Shown here: piece after piece, positions 13,360 through 20,527 of the stretch
Layout: each line of letters opens with the position of its first letter
Numbering within the stretch: position 1 is the stretch's first letter
Assembly (NCBI GenBank): GCA_965372355.1
Contig: CBDVBZ010000047.1
Span: 1 to 24,404 of the forward strand
Direction of reading: 5' to 3'
DNA from: CBDVBZ01 sp965372355
Lineage (GTDB): Bacteria > Krumholzibacteriota > Krumholzibacteriia > WVZY01
Length of the DNA stretch: 24,404 nt
Program-made: the position numbers and the translations under genes
Notes under the pieces: generated by a model
Seen by the model: the letters and a program-made list of their open reading frames with translations, nothing else
The model's database searches: none
What the model was told of the DNA's origin: nothing

Positions 13360-13375
13360 TGGCATGGCAGTTGCG
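13360..13375 (+). promoter_or_regulatory. sigma54 (-24/-12) promoter of the DUF89 gene
   Basis: TGGCATG-GCAG-TTGCG has GG (13361-13362) and GC (13373-13374) 10 bp apart, one mismatch to TGGCACG-N4-TTGC. The predicted start is near 13386, about 29 nt before the ATG, and the leader contains the AAGGAG ribosome site. Confidence 0.75.
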
Positions 13376-13414
13376 AGTTTGTGATCACTGTTGTTGGCAG
13401 GAAGGAGATGCGTG

Positions 13415-14404
13415 ATGCGAACGAGTTATGAATGCATATCATGTTTGGTAAACCAATTGCAGTTCATCTCGGAGGTGGTTACGAACGATCGTGAACTCCG
13501 GGAACGCATCGTGCGCGAGGCGCTGAGAATCCTGTCAGACATCGACATGGACAAGCCTCCGCCGTATGCGGCGCAACAGATTCACCGGGTCGTCCGTGAG
13601 ATCTCCGGAAATCCCGATCCTTACAAGTTTTTCAAAGACCACTTCACCCGCTTAGCCCTGAAAGTATATCCCTACGTGAGGAATATCGTCCGGCGTTCGG
13701 ACGATCCCTTCCGGACCGCGGTCCTCGTGTCCTTGGCCGGCAACGTGATTGACTACGCGCCGGGCCGAGAGATCAAGCTCTTTGACACAATCAACGAGAT
13801 GCTGGCAGGCACACCGGCGATCGACCAAATCGCCGATCTCAAGTCAGTTGTGGAGAACGCTCGGTCCATTCTGTACATCGGCGACAACGCAGGTGAAACC
13901 GTGATGGATCGGTTGCTTATCGAGCAATTGCCCTCGGAGGCAAACGTGATCTACGCGGTACGCGGCGGCGGGATTCTGAATGACGCCACTTTCGACGACG
14001 CGGTAGCAGCCGGTATCGACAAAGTCGCCGACATCATGTCCACCGGATCTGACGCGCCTGGAATCATTCTGGAAGACTGCACTGAGGTGTTTCGCAGAAC
14101 ATACTGGGATGCTGACTGCGTTGTCGCCAAGGGAATGGGCAATTTCGAGACCCTTAGTGACCCAAAGAGGAAGGACGTGTTTTTCCTCTTGCTGGTCAAG
14201 TGTGATCTCGTTGGGCAACAGATCGGAGGATGCACTACCGGTGACGCCGTTGTCATCCGACGGAATGGGAAAGAGATCGGGTGGCCTCGATCTCTCCACG
14301 GGCACCGTACATCGCACATTGGAATCACTGGTGATGCCGTCGTCGAGTCATGCGAAGAGAAACCGCTCGACTTCATGGCGGCGAATCGATTCATACGGAT
14401 ATAA
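13415..14404 (+). CDS. DUF89 (ARMT1-like) metal-dependent phosphatase family protein
   Basis: A 329-residue protein of the DUF89 family, whose characterised members are metal-dependent damage-control phosphatases acting on sugar phosphates and related metabolites. It starts with the CxxC of one prokaryotic subgroup (YECISCLVNQ, Cys7 and Cys10). The active-site motifs are present: YIGDNAGETVMDRLL (Asp157-Asn158), GILNDATFDDA (Asn189-Asp190), STGSDAPG, and WDADCVVAKGMGNFETL (Asp233, Lys239, Asn243). The last 40 residues beyond NGKEIG look less typical. AAGGAG is seven bases before the ATG at 13415. It is a single-gene unit under its own sigma54 promoter and likely deals with a toxic phosphorylated metabolite of the regulon's pathway (inference). 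Confidence 0.88.
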   Translation: MRTSYECISCLVNQLQFISEVVTNDRELRERIVREALRILSDIDMDKPPPYAAQQIHRVVREISGNPDPYKFFKDHFTRLALKVYPYVRNIVRRSDDPFRTAVLVSLAGNVIDYAPGREIKLFDTINEMLAGTPAIDQIADLKSVVENARSILYIGDNAGETVMDRLLIEQLPSEANVIYAVRGGGILNDATFDDAVAAGIDKVADIMSTGSDAPGIILEDCTEVFRRTYWDADCVVAKGMGNFETLSDPKRKDVFFLLLVKCDLVGQQIGGCTTGDAVVIRRNGKEIGWPRSLHGHRTSHIGITGDAVVESCEEKPLDFMAANRFIRI

Positions 14405-14540
14405 CGCGAGAAGGGCGCTCTGTCCTTCTTCGACAACAGGGATGCCTATGAATCGCACAACTTATTGTCGAGGACACGAAAACCACGGTGTTCAAGCTCA
14501 TGCTCGGTGGCTTCGCATTACGGTGTCGTGCAGCGTTCTT

Positions 14541-15485
14541 TCATGAATCACGGCCCAGTCTGCGCAAATAGAACTTTCTTCCCTCGAAAGTCGTCACTGT
14601 CAGCCGATTTTGACGAATCAGATACTCTATCACCTTCCAGTTGCTCCGCGCCCGATCCAGAAAGTCGCCCATGGCGTCTTCTCGCATCGGATGGACGGCG
14701 GTGATGCTCAAAACGTCATCCTCAACATCCCCGGTAAAGGCAAAGGCATTTCCTTCGTAACCAATCAGATATTCCACTGCCTCTATTCTCTTGTTGAAGA
14801 TTTGGAACGCCATGTTCAGATCGGTTTCCGAGGGAGCAACTGCGAACTCTTCGTCCGGAGGACGGGTGGGAATCGATAAATAAGCGACCCGCGGACGAAT
14901 CTGTGCAATGAAATCTGCAGCAGCCTCGAGCATCACCGGCCGGTCGTTTAGTCCTGCTACGAGCATGGTCTCTGTTGTTAGTTCTCCCTGGAACGATACA
15001 GAAAACTCTTTTACCGCATCCACAATCGCTTGCAGTTCGAGTGATCCGTGGGGGCGATTGATCTCGTGCCAGGTGTTTTCCCGTACGGTGTCGATCTTAA
15101 CCGAGACCCAATCAGCCTTTGACAATTCTTTGCGAACCTCTTCTTGCCACATCAGCGATGCGTTTGTTATCACGGCGATCTTGATACCCAGGGATCTGAG
15201 CAGTTCGATCTCCCGGCCCAGATTAATATCCAGCGTGGGTTCCCCGTCAGGAACAAAGGTCAAATAGTCGATCTTCTCGCCGTGTTCACCGGCTTGCTGA
15301 ACCTTCTCCCGAACTTGCTCGTAGACATACTCTGGCGAGTAATATTTGCGCCTCTCGACTCGCATTCCAACCGTCCTGCCAAGTTGGCAATAAACGCAGG
15401 CATAGGTACAGTTTTTGGGCGGGATGTTATTGATGCCCAGACTCTTACCCAATCTTCGAGACGGCACCGGACCAAACGCTATCAT
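14541..15485 (-). CDS. radical SAM protein, COG0731-like, paralogue 1
   Basis: A 314-residue radical SAM enzyme. The [4Fe-4S]/SAM motif is CTYACVYC (Cys26, Cys30, Cys33), preceded by the family signature FGPVPSRRLGKSLGI and followed by YCQLGRT. Further signatures are TFVPDGEPTLDINLG, VITNASLM, SVKIDTV and IPTRPP. A C-terminal winged-helix-like region contains VHPMREDAMGDFL. The reaction is unknown; relatives are annotated broadly as wybutosine-type or uncharacterised radical SAM proteins. The ATG at 15485 has AAAGGAAC upstream; a longer frame reaches a TTG at 15545 inside the preceding gene. It begins 16 bp after the threonine dehydrogenase-like stop, so the two form an operon. A paralogue lies at 23263-24252. 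Confidence 0.88.
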   Translation of the reverse strand: MIAFGPVPSRRLGKSLGINNIPPKNCTYACVYCQLGRTVGMRVERRKYYSPEYVYEQVREKVQQAGEHGEKIDYLTFVPDGEPTLDINLGREIELLRSLGIKIAVITNASLMWQEEVRKELSKADWVSVKIDTVRENTWHEINRPHGSLELQAIVDAVKEFSVSFQGELTTETMLVAGLNDRPVMLEAAADFIAQIRPRVAYLSIPTRPPDEEFAVAPSETDLNMAFQIFNKRIEAVEYLIGYEGNAFAFTGDVEDDVLSITAVHPMREDAMGDFLDRARSNWKVIEYLIRQNRLTVTTFEGRKFYLRRLGRDS

Positions 15486-15501
15486 AACAAGTTCCTTTGC
15501 A

Positions 15502-16488
15502 TTAGTCGCTTTGGCGCCCGGCCGCACCCGATCGTGTTTCCCCAAGCTTTTGGCTGAGTGCCCTTATCATGTCCTTCGTTGTGGACCGCAGATCGTATTC
15601 CGGTTGCCACCCCCATTGTTCACGTGCGGCGCTATCATCGATGCTGTTTGGCCAGGAGTCGGCGATCTGCTGTCGCTCACCATCAATTTCGTAGGCCATC
15701 GTAAATTCCGGGATGATCCTCCGGATTTCGGTCACGATGTCACGGGGCGAAACACTCATAGCGGTAACGTTGAACGCATTTCGATGTATGAGTGTGCTCG
15801 GATCCGCCTCCATCAATTCAATGGCCGCTCTTATCGCGTCGGGCATATACATCATATCCAGATATGTATTGTCCCTGAGATAACAGGTGTATTGTCTGCG
15901 GTAGACCGCTCCGTAATAGATCTCTACTGCGTAATCCGTTGTACCGCCACCCGGCAACGTCTGGTGAGAAATGAGCCCAGGATAGCGAACACCCCGGGTA
16001 TCTACGCAGAATCTCCTGAAGTAGTAGTCGCATAGCAATTCACCCGAGACTTTGGTAACGCCGTACATTGTCGTCGGGCGTTGAATCGTATCCTGAGGTG
16101 TGTCCCTCAAAGGCGTAGCTGGGCCAAACGCACCAATGGAACTTGGGTGGAAAACCTGGCATTTGTGCTCCCGTGCGACTTCCAGAATATTGTGAAGCCC
16201 AGTCATATTCACATGCCAGGCAAGCTGAGGGTTCTCTTCTGCCACCGCGGACAGGATGGCGGCCAGATGATATATGATATCAACCCGCCATTGCTTTACC
16301 ACCTCAGCAACACGATTTGCATCCGTACAATCCACGATTTGATATACGCCATGGTCACCGATACCGTTGTTTGGTTCCGTCTTAATATCAGAGGCGATCA
16401 CATTCTCACTGCCGTAGCGTTCTCGTAGTGCCCGGGTTAGTTCTGAGCCGATCTGTCCGGCGGCACCGGTCACCAGTATCCTTTTCAT
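15502..16488 (-). CDS. L-threonine 3-dehydrogenase, short-chain (epimerase-like) type
   Basis: A 328-residue extended SDR enzyme. The NAD-binding motif is GAAGQIGSEL (8-17), with an acidic NAD-selecting Asp after IASD. The catalytic Tyr and Lys are in YGVTKVSGE (Tyr142, Lys146), with SS at 116-117. The segment LPGGGTTDYAVEIYYGAV is a hallmark of the NAD-dependent, UDP-galactose epimerase-like L-threonine dehydrogenases, which oxidise threonine to 2-amino-3-ketobutyrate. The ATG at 16488 follows AGAGG; a GTG at 16494 is in frame. It heads a two-gene unit with the radical SAM gene, transcribed from the sigma54 promoter at 16811-16826, which leaves a leader of about 310 nt. Confidence 0.85.
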   Translation of the reverse strand: MKRILVTGAAGQIGSELTRALRERYGSENVIASDIKTEPNNGIGDHGVYQIVDCTDANRVAEVVKQWRVDIIYHLAAILSAVAEENPQLAWHVNMTGLHNILEVAREHKCQVFHPSSIGAFGPATPLRDTPQDTIQRPTTMYGVTKVSGELLCDYYFRRFCVDTRGVRYPGLISHQTLPGGGTTDYAVEIYYGAVYRRQYTCYLRDNTYLDMMYMPDAIRAAIELMEADPSTLIHRNAFNVTAMSVSPRDIVTEIRRIIPEFTMAYEIDGERQQIADSWPNSIDDSAAREQWGWQPEYDLRSTTKDMIRALSQKLGETRSGAAGRQSD

Positions 16489-16534
16489 TTGCACCTCTCA
16501 CATTTAGCAGGTGGAGTCCGCCTAGCGAGTCGAA

Positions 16535-16752
16535 TCACAGACGCTCAGAAAAACAAGTTACTATGAGCCCAGCTTTCGACAATATACCGTCGCCCGTCCA
16601 GGCCGAAATCCTAGCAACGGCCTGACCGGCGGTTTGAGCGTCTGCCCCAGCATCGCTGACGATCTCAACGATATGCTCCTCTTGATCCTCACCGGATGCC
16701 TCGCTCCACGCGACCCGAACTGATCAGGCGAAGAACGCGTTTTCGACCGCAT
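16535..16752 (-). pseudogene. possible frameshifted small gene in the dehydrogenase leader
   Basis: An ATG at 16752 has AAAGGAGG four bases upstream and opens a 63-codon frame to 16561, but the peptide (MRSKTRSSPDQFGSRGARHP and so on) is Arg/Ser-rich like an out-of-frame product. A second minus-strand frame, open from 16723 to its stop at 16535, has strongly coding-like codons and an acidic, globular-looking product (SGEDQEEHIVEIVSDAGADA, then TAGQAVARISAWTGDGILSK), but no start codon; an in-frame TGA (16724-16726) separates it from coding-like codons upstream. The picture fits a gene broken by a frameshift or stop, or a programmed shift. The function is unknown. Confidence 0.3.
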
Positions 16753-16810
16753 GTTGCCTCCTTTCAGGATCCACCACCGGGTTATCCAATTGCTTTGATA
16801 ATTCAGAAAA

Positions 16811-16826
16811 CGCAAGTCGTATGCCA
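16811..16826 (-). promoter_or_regulatory. sigma54 (-24/-12) promoter of the dehydrogenase/radical SAM unit
   Basis: On the minus strand TGGCATA-CGAC-TTGCG has GG (16824-16825) and GC (16812-16813) 10 bp apart. The start is predicted near 16800. The leader to the dehydrogenase ATG at 16488 is about 310 nt and contains the broken small frame described separately. Confidence 0.7.
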
Positions 16827-16854
16827 CGGCGCGTCTCTTGTCGAAGCGTATATA

Positions 16855-16867
16855 TATCAATGAGTTG
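16855..16867 (+). promoter_or_regulatory. IHF site, perfect consensus match
   Basis: TATCAATGAGTTG matches WATCAANNNNTTR at all nine defined positions. It lies midway between the minus-strand sigma54 promoter (16811-16826) and its activator sites (16903-16938), the classical position for an IHF-induced bend. A further match at 7 of 9 occurs in the equivalent place at 18763-18775. Confidence 0.5.
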
Positions 16868-16883
16868 CCATCTAACTAAGCAG

Positions 16884-16912
16884 TTGCGTCGTCGGTCTGG
16901 TCGTTTTATAAT
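16884..16912 (+). promoter_or_regulatory. sigma70-type promoter of the sigma54-activator gene
   Basis: TTGCGT (16884-16889) and a perfect TATAAT (16907-16912) are 17 bp apart. The start is predicted near 16919. The -10 box lies inside one activator site (16903-16917) and the next site (16924-16938) covers about +6 to +20, so bound activator should block this promoter. Confidence 0.6.
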
Positions 16913-16938
16913 GAAACGTGGTTATTTCAACACGAAAT
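16903..16938. promoter_or_regulatory. tandem activator/autorepression sites in the divergent region
   Basis: ATTTCA-aca-CGAAAT (16924-16938, 12 of 12) and GTTTTA-taa-TGAAAC (16903-16917, 9 of 12) have centres 21 bp apart. Relative to the minus-strand sigma54 promoter, the nearer centre (16910) is 85 bp from the -24 GG at 16825, the same geometry as in the other three units; here the weaker site is the proximal one. The pair also covers the core promoter of the activator gene on the plus strand. Confidence 0.7.
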
Positions 16939-17014
16939 GACCACAAGCACGAGCCTAAGATCTGAGGCTGGAGTGGTTAGGAGTAGGCCCCCTTCAGGAC
17001 GAGAGGTGATATCC

Positions 17015-18652
17015 ATGCGGCCAGAAGACATCAAGCTGGACGAAATGGTGTCGTTTTCCGAGGGGTTGGTAAGCCTCCACGGGCGACGTCTGATCCTTCA
17101 TGACATCCACGCGATGGCGCAACTTAGAAAAGACCTGGTCGACGCGTTGGGTGTTACGCAGTCGCGCAGAATCCTGTCGCGCTTCGGTTATTTCTGGGGG
17201 GAGGCAGACGCCGCCGCGATCCGGCGTGTATTCAACTGGAACGATTTGGAGCAGTGGCTCAAGGCGGGACCCCGGATGCAAGAGCTTCACGGGGCAGCCA
17301 GGGTCGAACTCAAGAAGCTCGAAATCGGCGAGGAGGGCCGGTTGCACATGGAAATCGTCTGGCACAACTCGGCTGAGGCGGAGGAGCAGCTTCTGGAGTT
17401 GGGGCCGTCTTCCGATGCCGGTTGCTGGATTCTGCAAGGATACGTCAGCGGCTACTCCACATTCTGTCTCGGCAAGCCTGTTTACTTCACCGAACCCGTC
17501 TGCCGCGGAAGAGGCGAATCGATCTGCAGGACGGTAGGAAAGGACGCCACGTCCTGGGGCGATCGGGCGGAAGAGTTTGCTCGCAACTTCGAGGTCGATG
17601 ATATCCAGGGCAAGATCGAGGACCTCACGACTTCGCTGCGAAAGAAGACCTTGGAACTGGCCCGTGAGCGCAAGCGACTCAGGCGGGCCCGTCCTTTCGA
17701 TATCGTGGGTATGCACGAAAGCCGGAGCAGACGCTTCCAGCAGGTGCTGGACCTCGCCCGCCGAGTTGCGCCTTTCGATTCCTCCGTACTCATCACAGGC
17801 GAGAGCGGCGTTGGCAAAGAGGTGATCGCGCGATTCATACACAAGAACTCACCCCGCCGCCACCGACCATTTGTTGCTATCGACTGTGGTGCGCTACCCG
17901 AATCGCTGCTGGAAAGCGAGCTCTTCGGCCACAAGGCCGGCTCGTTCACAGGCGCTATCCGGGATCGACCCGGTCTGTTCGAGCAGGCACCGGGCGGCAC
18001 AACATTACTGGATGAAATCGGTGAGGTTGCGCCCGCGCTACAGGTGAAGCTGCTGCGTGTGCTACAGGACAAGACGATACGCCGCGTCGGTGAGAATCAC
18101 ACGCGCGATATCGACTGTCGAATCATTGCCGCCACAAACCGGGACTTACGGGAAGAGATAAGGACGAACCGGTTCAGGGAGGATTTGTTCTACCGGCTGC
18201 GTGTGATCGAGATTCAGATTCCATCTCTGCGCGAACGCCCCGAGGATATCCTACCGCTTGCACGATTCCTCACCGAGCGGCTGATCGATCGCCTCAAGTT
18301 ATCGCGCCTCGTAATCCACCCGACAAGCGTTCGGGTGTTGGAAGGTCACGGCTGGCCCGGCAACGTCCGTGAACTGGAAAACGCCCTGGAACGGGCGGCA
18401 ATTCTCTCCGACGACGGGTGGATTCGTCCCGAGCATCTTCCCCTCGGCGAAGAGCGGCCGGGGACGCATGTCCTGACCGAAGCCATCGGCGCGCGAAGAT
18501 CCCTGGCGGCACTCGAGCGGGGTTACGCGCTCGAGGTTCTGCAATCGGTCGCCGGGAATCGGTCCCAAGCTGCTAGAATCCTCGGGATCAGCACGACGAC
18601 CCTCTGGCGCAAGCTGAAATCATGGGGGGAGGAACCCCCTCCCAAGGAGTAG
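17015..18652 (+). CDS. XylR/DmpR-type sigma54-dependent activator with V4R sensor
   Basis: A 545-residue enhancer-binding protein. Residues about 5-105 are the XylR_N domain, 110-178 the V4R ligand domain (GCWILQGYVSGYSTFCLGKP, then VCRGRGESICRTVGKD, with zinc-type cysteines 137, 163 and 171), and 195-225 a linker helix. AAA+ follows, with Walker A GESGVGKE (262-269), GSFTGA (309-314; the usual sigma54-contact loop is GAFTGA), Walker B GTTLLDEIGE and a GNVRELEN motif. The C-terminus is a Fis-type HTH (NRSQAARILGISTTTLWRKL). XylR, DmpR and PoxR sense aromatics, but the ligand here is unknown. The ATG at 17015 follows GAGAGGTG and matches the family N-terminus; an ATG at 16937 lies inside an operator and is unlikely. 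Its probable targets are the four sigma54 units around it. Confidence 0.93.
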   Translation: MRPEDIKLDEMVSFSEGLVSLHGRRLILHDIHAMAQLRKDLVDALGVTQSRRILSRFGYFWGEADAAAIRRVFNWNDLEQWLKAGPRMQELHGAARVELKKLEIGEEGRLHMEIVWHNSAEAEEQLLELGPSSDAGCWILQGYVSGYSTFCLGKPVYFTEPVCRGRGESICRTVGKDATSWGDRAEEFARNFEVDDIQGKIEDLTTSLRKKTLELARERKRLRRARPFDIVGMHESRSRRFQQVLDLARRVAPFDSSVLITGESGVGKEVIARFIHKNSPRRHRPFVAIDCGALPESLLESELFGHKAGSFTGAIRDRPGLFEQAPGGTTLLDEIGEVAPALQVKLLRVLQDKTIRRVGENHTRDIDCRIIAATNRDLREEIRTNRFREDLFYRLRVIEIQIPSLRERPEDILPLARFLTERLIDRLKLSRLVIHPTSVRVLEGHGWPGNVRELENALERAAILSDDGWIRPEHLPLGEERPGTHVLTEAIGARRSLAALERGYALEVLQSVAGNRSQAARILGISTTTLWRKLKSWGEEPPPKE

Positions 18653-18679
18653 GACTACCCACCCAGCGACCGGCAGTCC

Positions 18680-18715
18680 CTTTCACATTCTAAGCCTACC
18701 ATTACATTTTGTAAT
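18680..18715 (+). promoter_or_regulatory. tandem upstream activator sites of the membrane protein/GT4 unit
   Basis: The proximal site is ATTACA-ttt-TGTAAT (18701-18715), a perfect palindrome that differs from the others by one paired change in each arm (10 of 12). The distal site is CTTTCA-cat-TCTAAG (18680-18694, 8 of 12). The centres are 21 bp apart and the proximal centre (18708) is 86 bp from the -24 GG at 18794. The distal site would not be called without the repeated spacing. Confidence 0.6.
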
Positions 18716-18792
18716 TGTGGGGCTCTCCTCCCTGCCCCAAAGACACAGCTTAACCTATTATACAACAATGAATTATCCAAGCTTCGAGCCGC

Positions 18793-18808
18793 TGGCATGT
18801 CGCTTGCC
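18793..18808 (+). promoter_or_regulatory. sigma54 (-24/-12) promoter of the membrane protein/GT4 unit
   Basis: TGGCATG-TCGC-TTGCC has GG (18794-18795) and GC (18806-18807) 10 bp apart, one mismatch to consensus. The start is predicted near 18819, about 28 nt before the ATG at 18847. A GGGGC/GCCCC inverted repeat (18719-18738) lies between it and the activator sites. Confidence 0.75.
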
Positions 18809-18846
18809 AATCGACCATAAGGGGGGGCAGACAAACGGAGTCATCA

Positions 18847-19233
18847 ATGTTGATTAGAGCAGCGATCGTCTGGCTTGGCTTGGTCGTTCTGGCGGTATTG
18901 AATGGCGTGATGAGAAACACTCTCCTCACACCCCGGTTGGGAGAACAATCTGGCCACGTTATCAGCACGCTGACTCTGACCGCCGTGATCTTTCTGGTCG
19001 CTTGGCTGTCGATCCCGTGGATTGGCCCTGCGAACGCCGGGGGGGCCGTGACAATCGGCTTGATCTGGGTCCTGCTCACAATGGCGTTCGAGTTCCTTGC
19101 CGGGCACTATCTGTTCGGACACTCTTGGGAGAAGCTTCGCGCAGACTACAATGTTCCGCGGGGTCGCGTGTGGGCGTTCGTACTGCTGGCGAGTCTCCTG
19201 GCTCCCGTGTGGGCAGAACACATACGCGGATAA
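18847..19233 (+). CDS. small integral membrane protein, unknown function
   Basis: A 128-residue protein with four predicted membrane helices, at about 4-22, 40-60, 67-90 and 106-122. Conserved-looking polar motifs lie at the membrane edges: LNGVMRNTLLTPRLG after the first helix, and FEFLAGHYLFGHSWEKLRAD-YN after the third. I have seen this arrangement in unnamed bacterial membrane proteins but know no function. GGAG is six to seven bases before the ATG. It is the first gene of the sigma54 unit, 58 bp ahead of the second GT4 gene. Confidence 0.78.
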   Translation: MLIRAAIVWLGLVVLAVLNGVMRNTLLTPRLGEQSGHVISTLTLTAVIFLVAWLSIPWIGPANAGGAVTIGLIWVLLTMAFEFLAGHYLFGHSWEKLRADYNVPRGRVWAFVLLASLLAPVWAEHIRG

Positions 19234-19291
19234 TGTCCACGGTCTGCTGCCCGGCCCGCGTACCTGATAACTAGTAAAGAGGCGATGAATC

Positions 19292-20527
19292 ATGGAGCGT
19301 GTGTCCCGCTATCCCCGCAGCGTCGCGTTTGTTGGAACGTATCTTCCTCGACCCTGCGGCATTGCAACCTTCACCTACGATCTCTCCCAGGCAGTGGATA
19401 CCGTCCTGGGTGATGATGGGCAGGTTGCAGTTGTCGCCATGAACGACCGAGCCCGAGGCTACGAATACGCCGACGAGGTCAGATGGCAGGTTCGACAAGA
19501 CGTCCACACCGACTATGTTCGCGCCGCGGACTTTCTCAATTCCGCCGGCATCGAGGTAGTAAGCCTGCAACACGAGTACGGTATATTCGGCGGAGACTAT
19601 GGCGCCGATATCCTGATCTTGGTGCGTCAACTGCGTAAGCCGCTCGTCGTGACCTGTCATACAGTGTTGAAGCAACCGGCACCCCTGCAGAAGGACGTTT
19701 TCAGGGAGATAGCGGCCAGGGCGAGCAAGGTGGTCGTAATGAGCCGGCGTGCAGCCGCATTTGCCACTTCCGTCTACGGTGTTCCACCTCACAAGATCGC
19801 TCTGATCCCGCACGGCATCCACGACGTGTCCGTCACGTCAACCAAGGACTGCAAGGAAAGCCTTGCGTTGCGCGGTCGACGTGTACTGCTGACTTTTGGT
19901 TTCTTGCATCGCAACAAGGGCATCCAACATGTGATCGAAGCCCTTCCTCACGTGATCAACCACCATCCGGATACATTGTTCGTCGTGCTGGGCGCGACAC
20001 ACCCTGCCGTCCTTCGAGAAGAAGGCGAGGCATATCGCATAAGTCTAAAACGGAGGGCCGCCGAACTCGGGCTCCGCAAGCACGTGTTGTTCGAGCCTCG
20101 GTTTGTCGGCCTGCCCGAGCTTCTTCGTTACATCGGGGCATCCGACATTTGCCTGACTCCATACCTCAACAAGGATCATATCAGCAGCGGGGTGCTATCC
20201 TACGCGCTGGCAATGGGCAAACCTGTCGTTTCGAGTCCCTACTGGTACGCGGAGGAACTCCTTGCCGATGGCCGAGGACGACTCGTCCCACCGGGAGATT
20301 CGGCCGCGCTCGCGGAGGAAATCGTGAGCCTTTTAGACGATCACGCGGGTGCGGCTGCGATTGGTAGGCGGGCACGTGCATTCTGCCGGCCGATGACCTG
20401 GCCGGTGGTCGCGGCATCCTACGTGCGCCTCTTCGAGGAGGTTTGCCGACGCGTCCAGCGACCATCCGTCTCACAGCACACACTCACAGCACCCGCGGTT
20501 GACGGCGCATCGTTTTTAAAGGCATAA
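19292..20527 (+). CDS. GT4-family glycosyltransferase (GT-B fold), paralogue 2
   Basis: A 411-residue cytosolic glycosyltransferase closely related to the one at 3259-4467. Shared segments include VAFVGTYLPRPCGIATFTYD, LQHEYGIFGGDYGADILIL, TCHTVLKQPAP, VLLTFGFLHRNKGIQHVIEA, VVLGATHP and SSGVLSYALAMGKPVVSSPY, then EELLADGRGRLVPPGDSAAL. The acceptor and donor are unknown; the group is annotated as mannosyltransferase-like. The ATG at 19292 follows AAAGAGG. The stop overlaps the ATG of the next gene (TAATG, 20525-20529), so translation is probably coupled to the acyl-CoA synthetase. The C-terminal tail after the last helix has diverged from the first paralogue. Confidence 0.92.
   Translation: MERVSRYPRSVAFVGTYLPRPCGIATFTYDLSQAVDTVLGDDGQVAVVAMNDRARGYEYADEVRWQVRQDVHTDYVRAADFLNSAGIEVVSLQHEYGIFGGDYGADILILVRQLRKPLVVTCHTVLKQPAPLQKDVFREIAARASKVVVMSRRAAAFATSVYGVPPHKIALIPHGIHDVSVTSTKDCKESLALRGRRVLLTFGFLHRNKGIQHVIEALPHVINHHPDTLFVVLGATHPAVLREEGEAYRISLKRRAAELGLRKHVLFEPRFVGLPELLRYIGASDICLTPYLNKDHISSGVLSYALAMGKPVVSSPYWYAEELLADGRGRLVPPGDSAALAEEIVSLLDDHAGAAAIGRRARAFCRPMTWPVVAASYVRLFEEVCRRVQRPSVSQHTLTAPAVDGASFLKA

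Noticed and set aside
14405..14540. Terminator or gene after DUF89
   Set aside because: AGAAGG/CCTTCT can form a 6-bp stem but there is no T-run, and no frame shows coding character.
16937..17014. Upstream ATG (16937) as start of the sigma54 activator
   Set aside because: The ATG lies inside a palindromic operator and lacks a ribosome site; the ATG at 17015 has GAGAGGTG and fits the XylR_N domain start.
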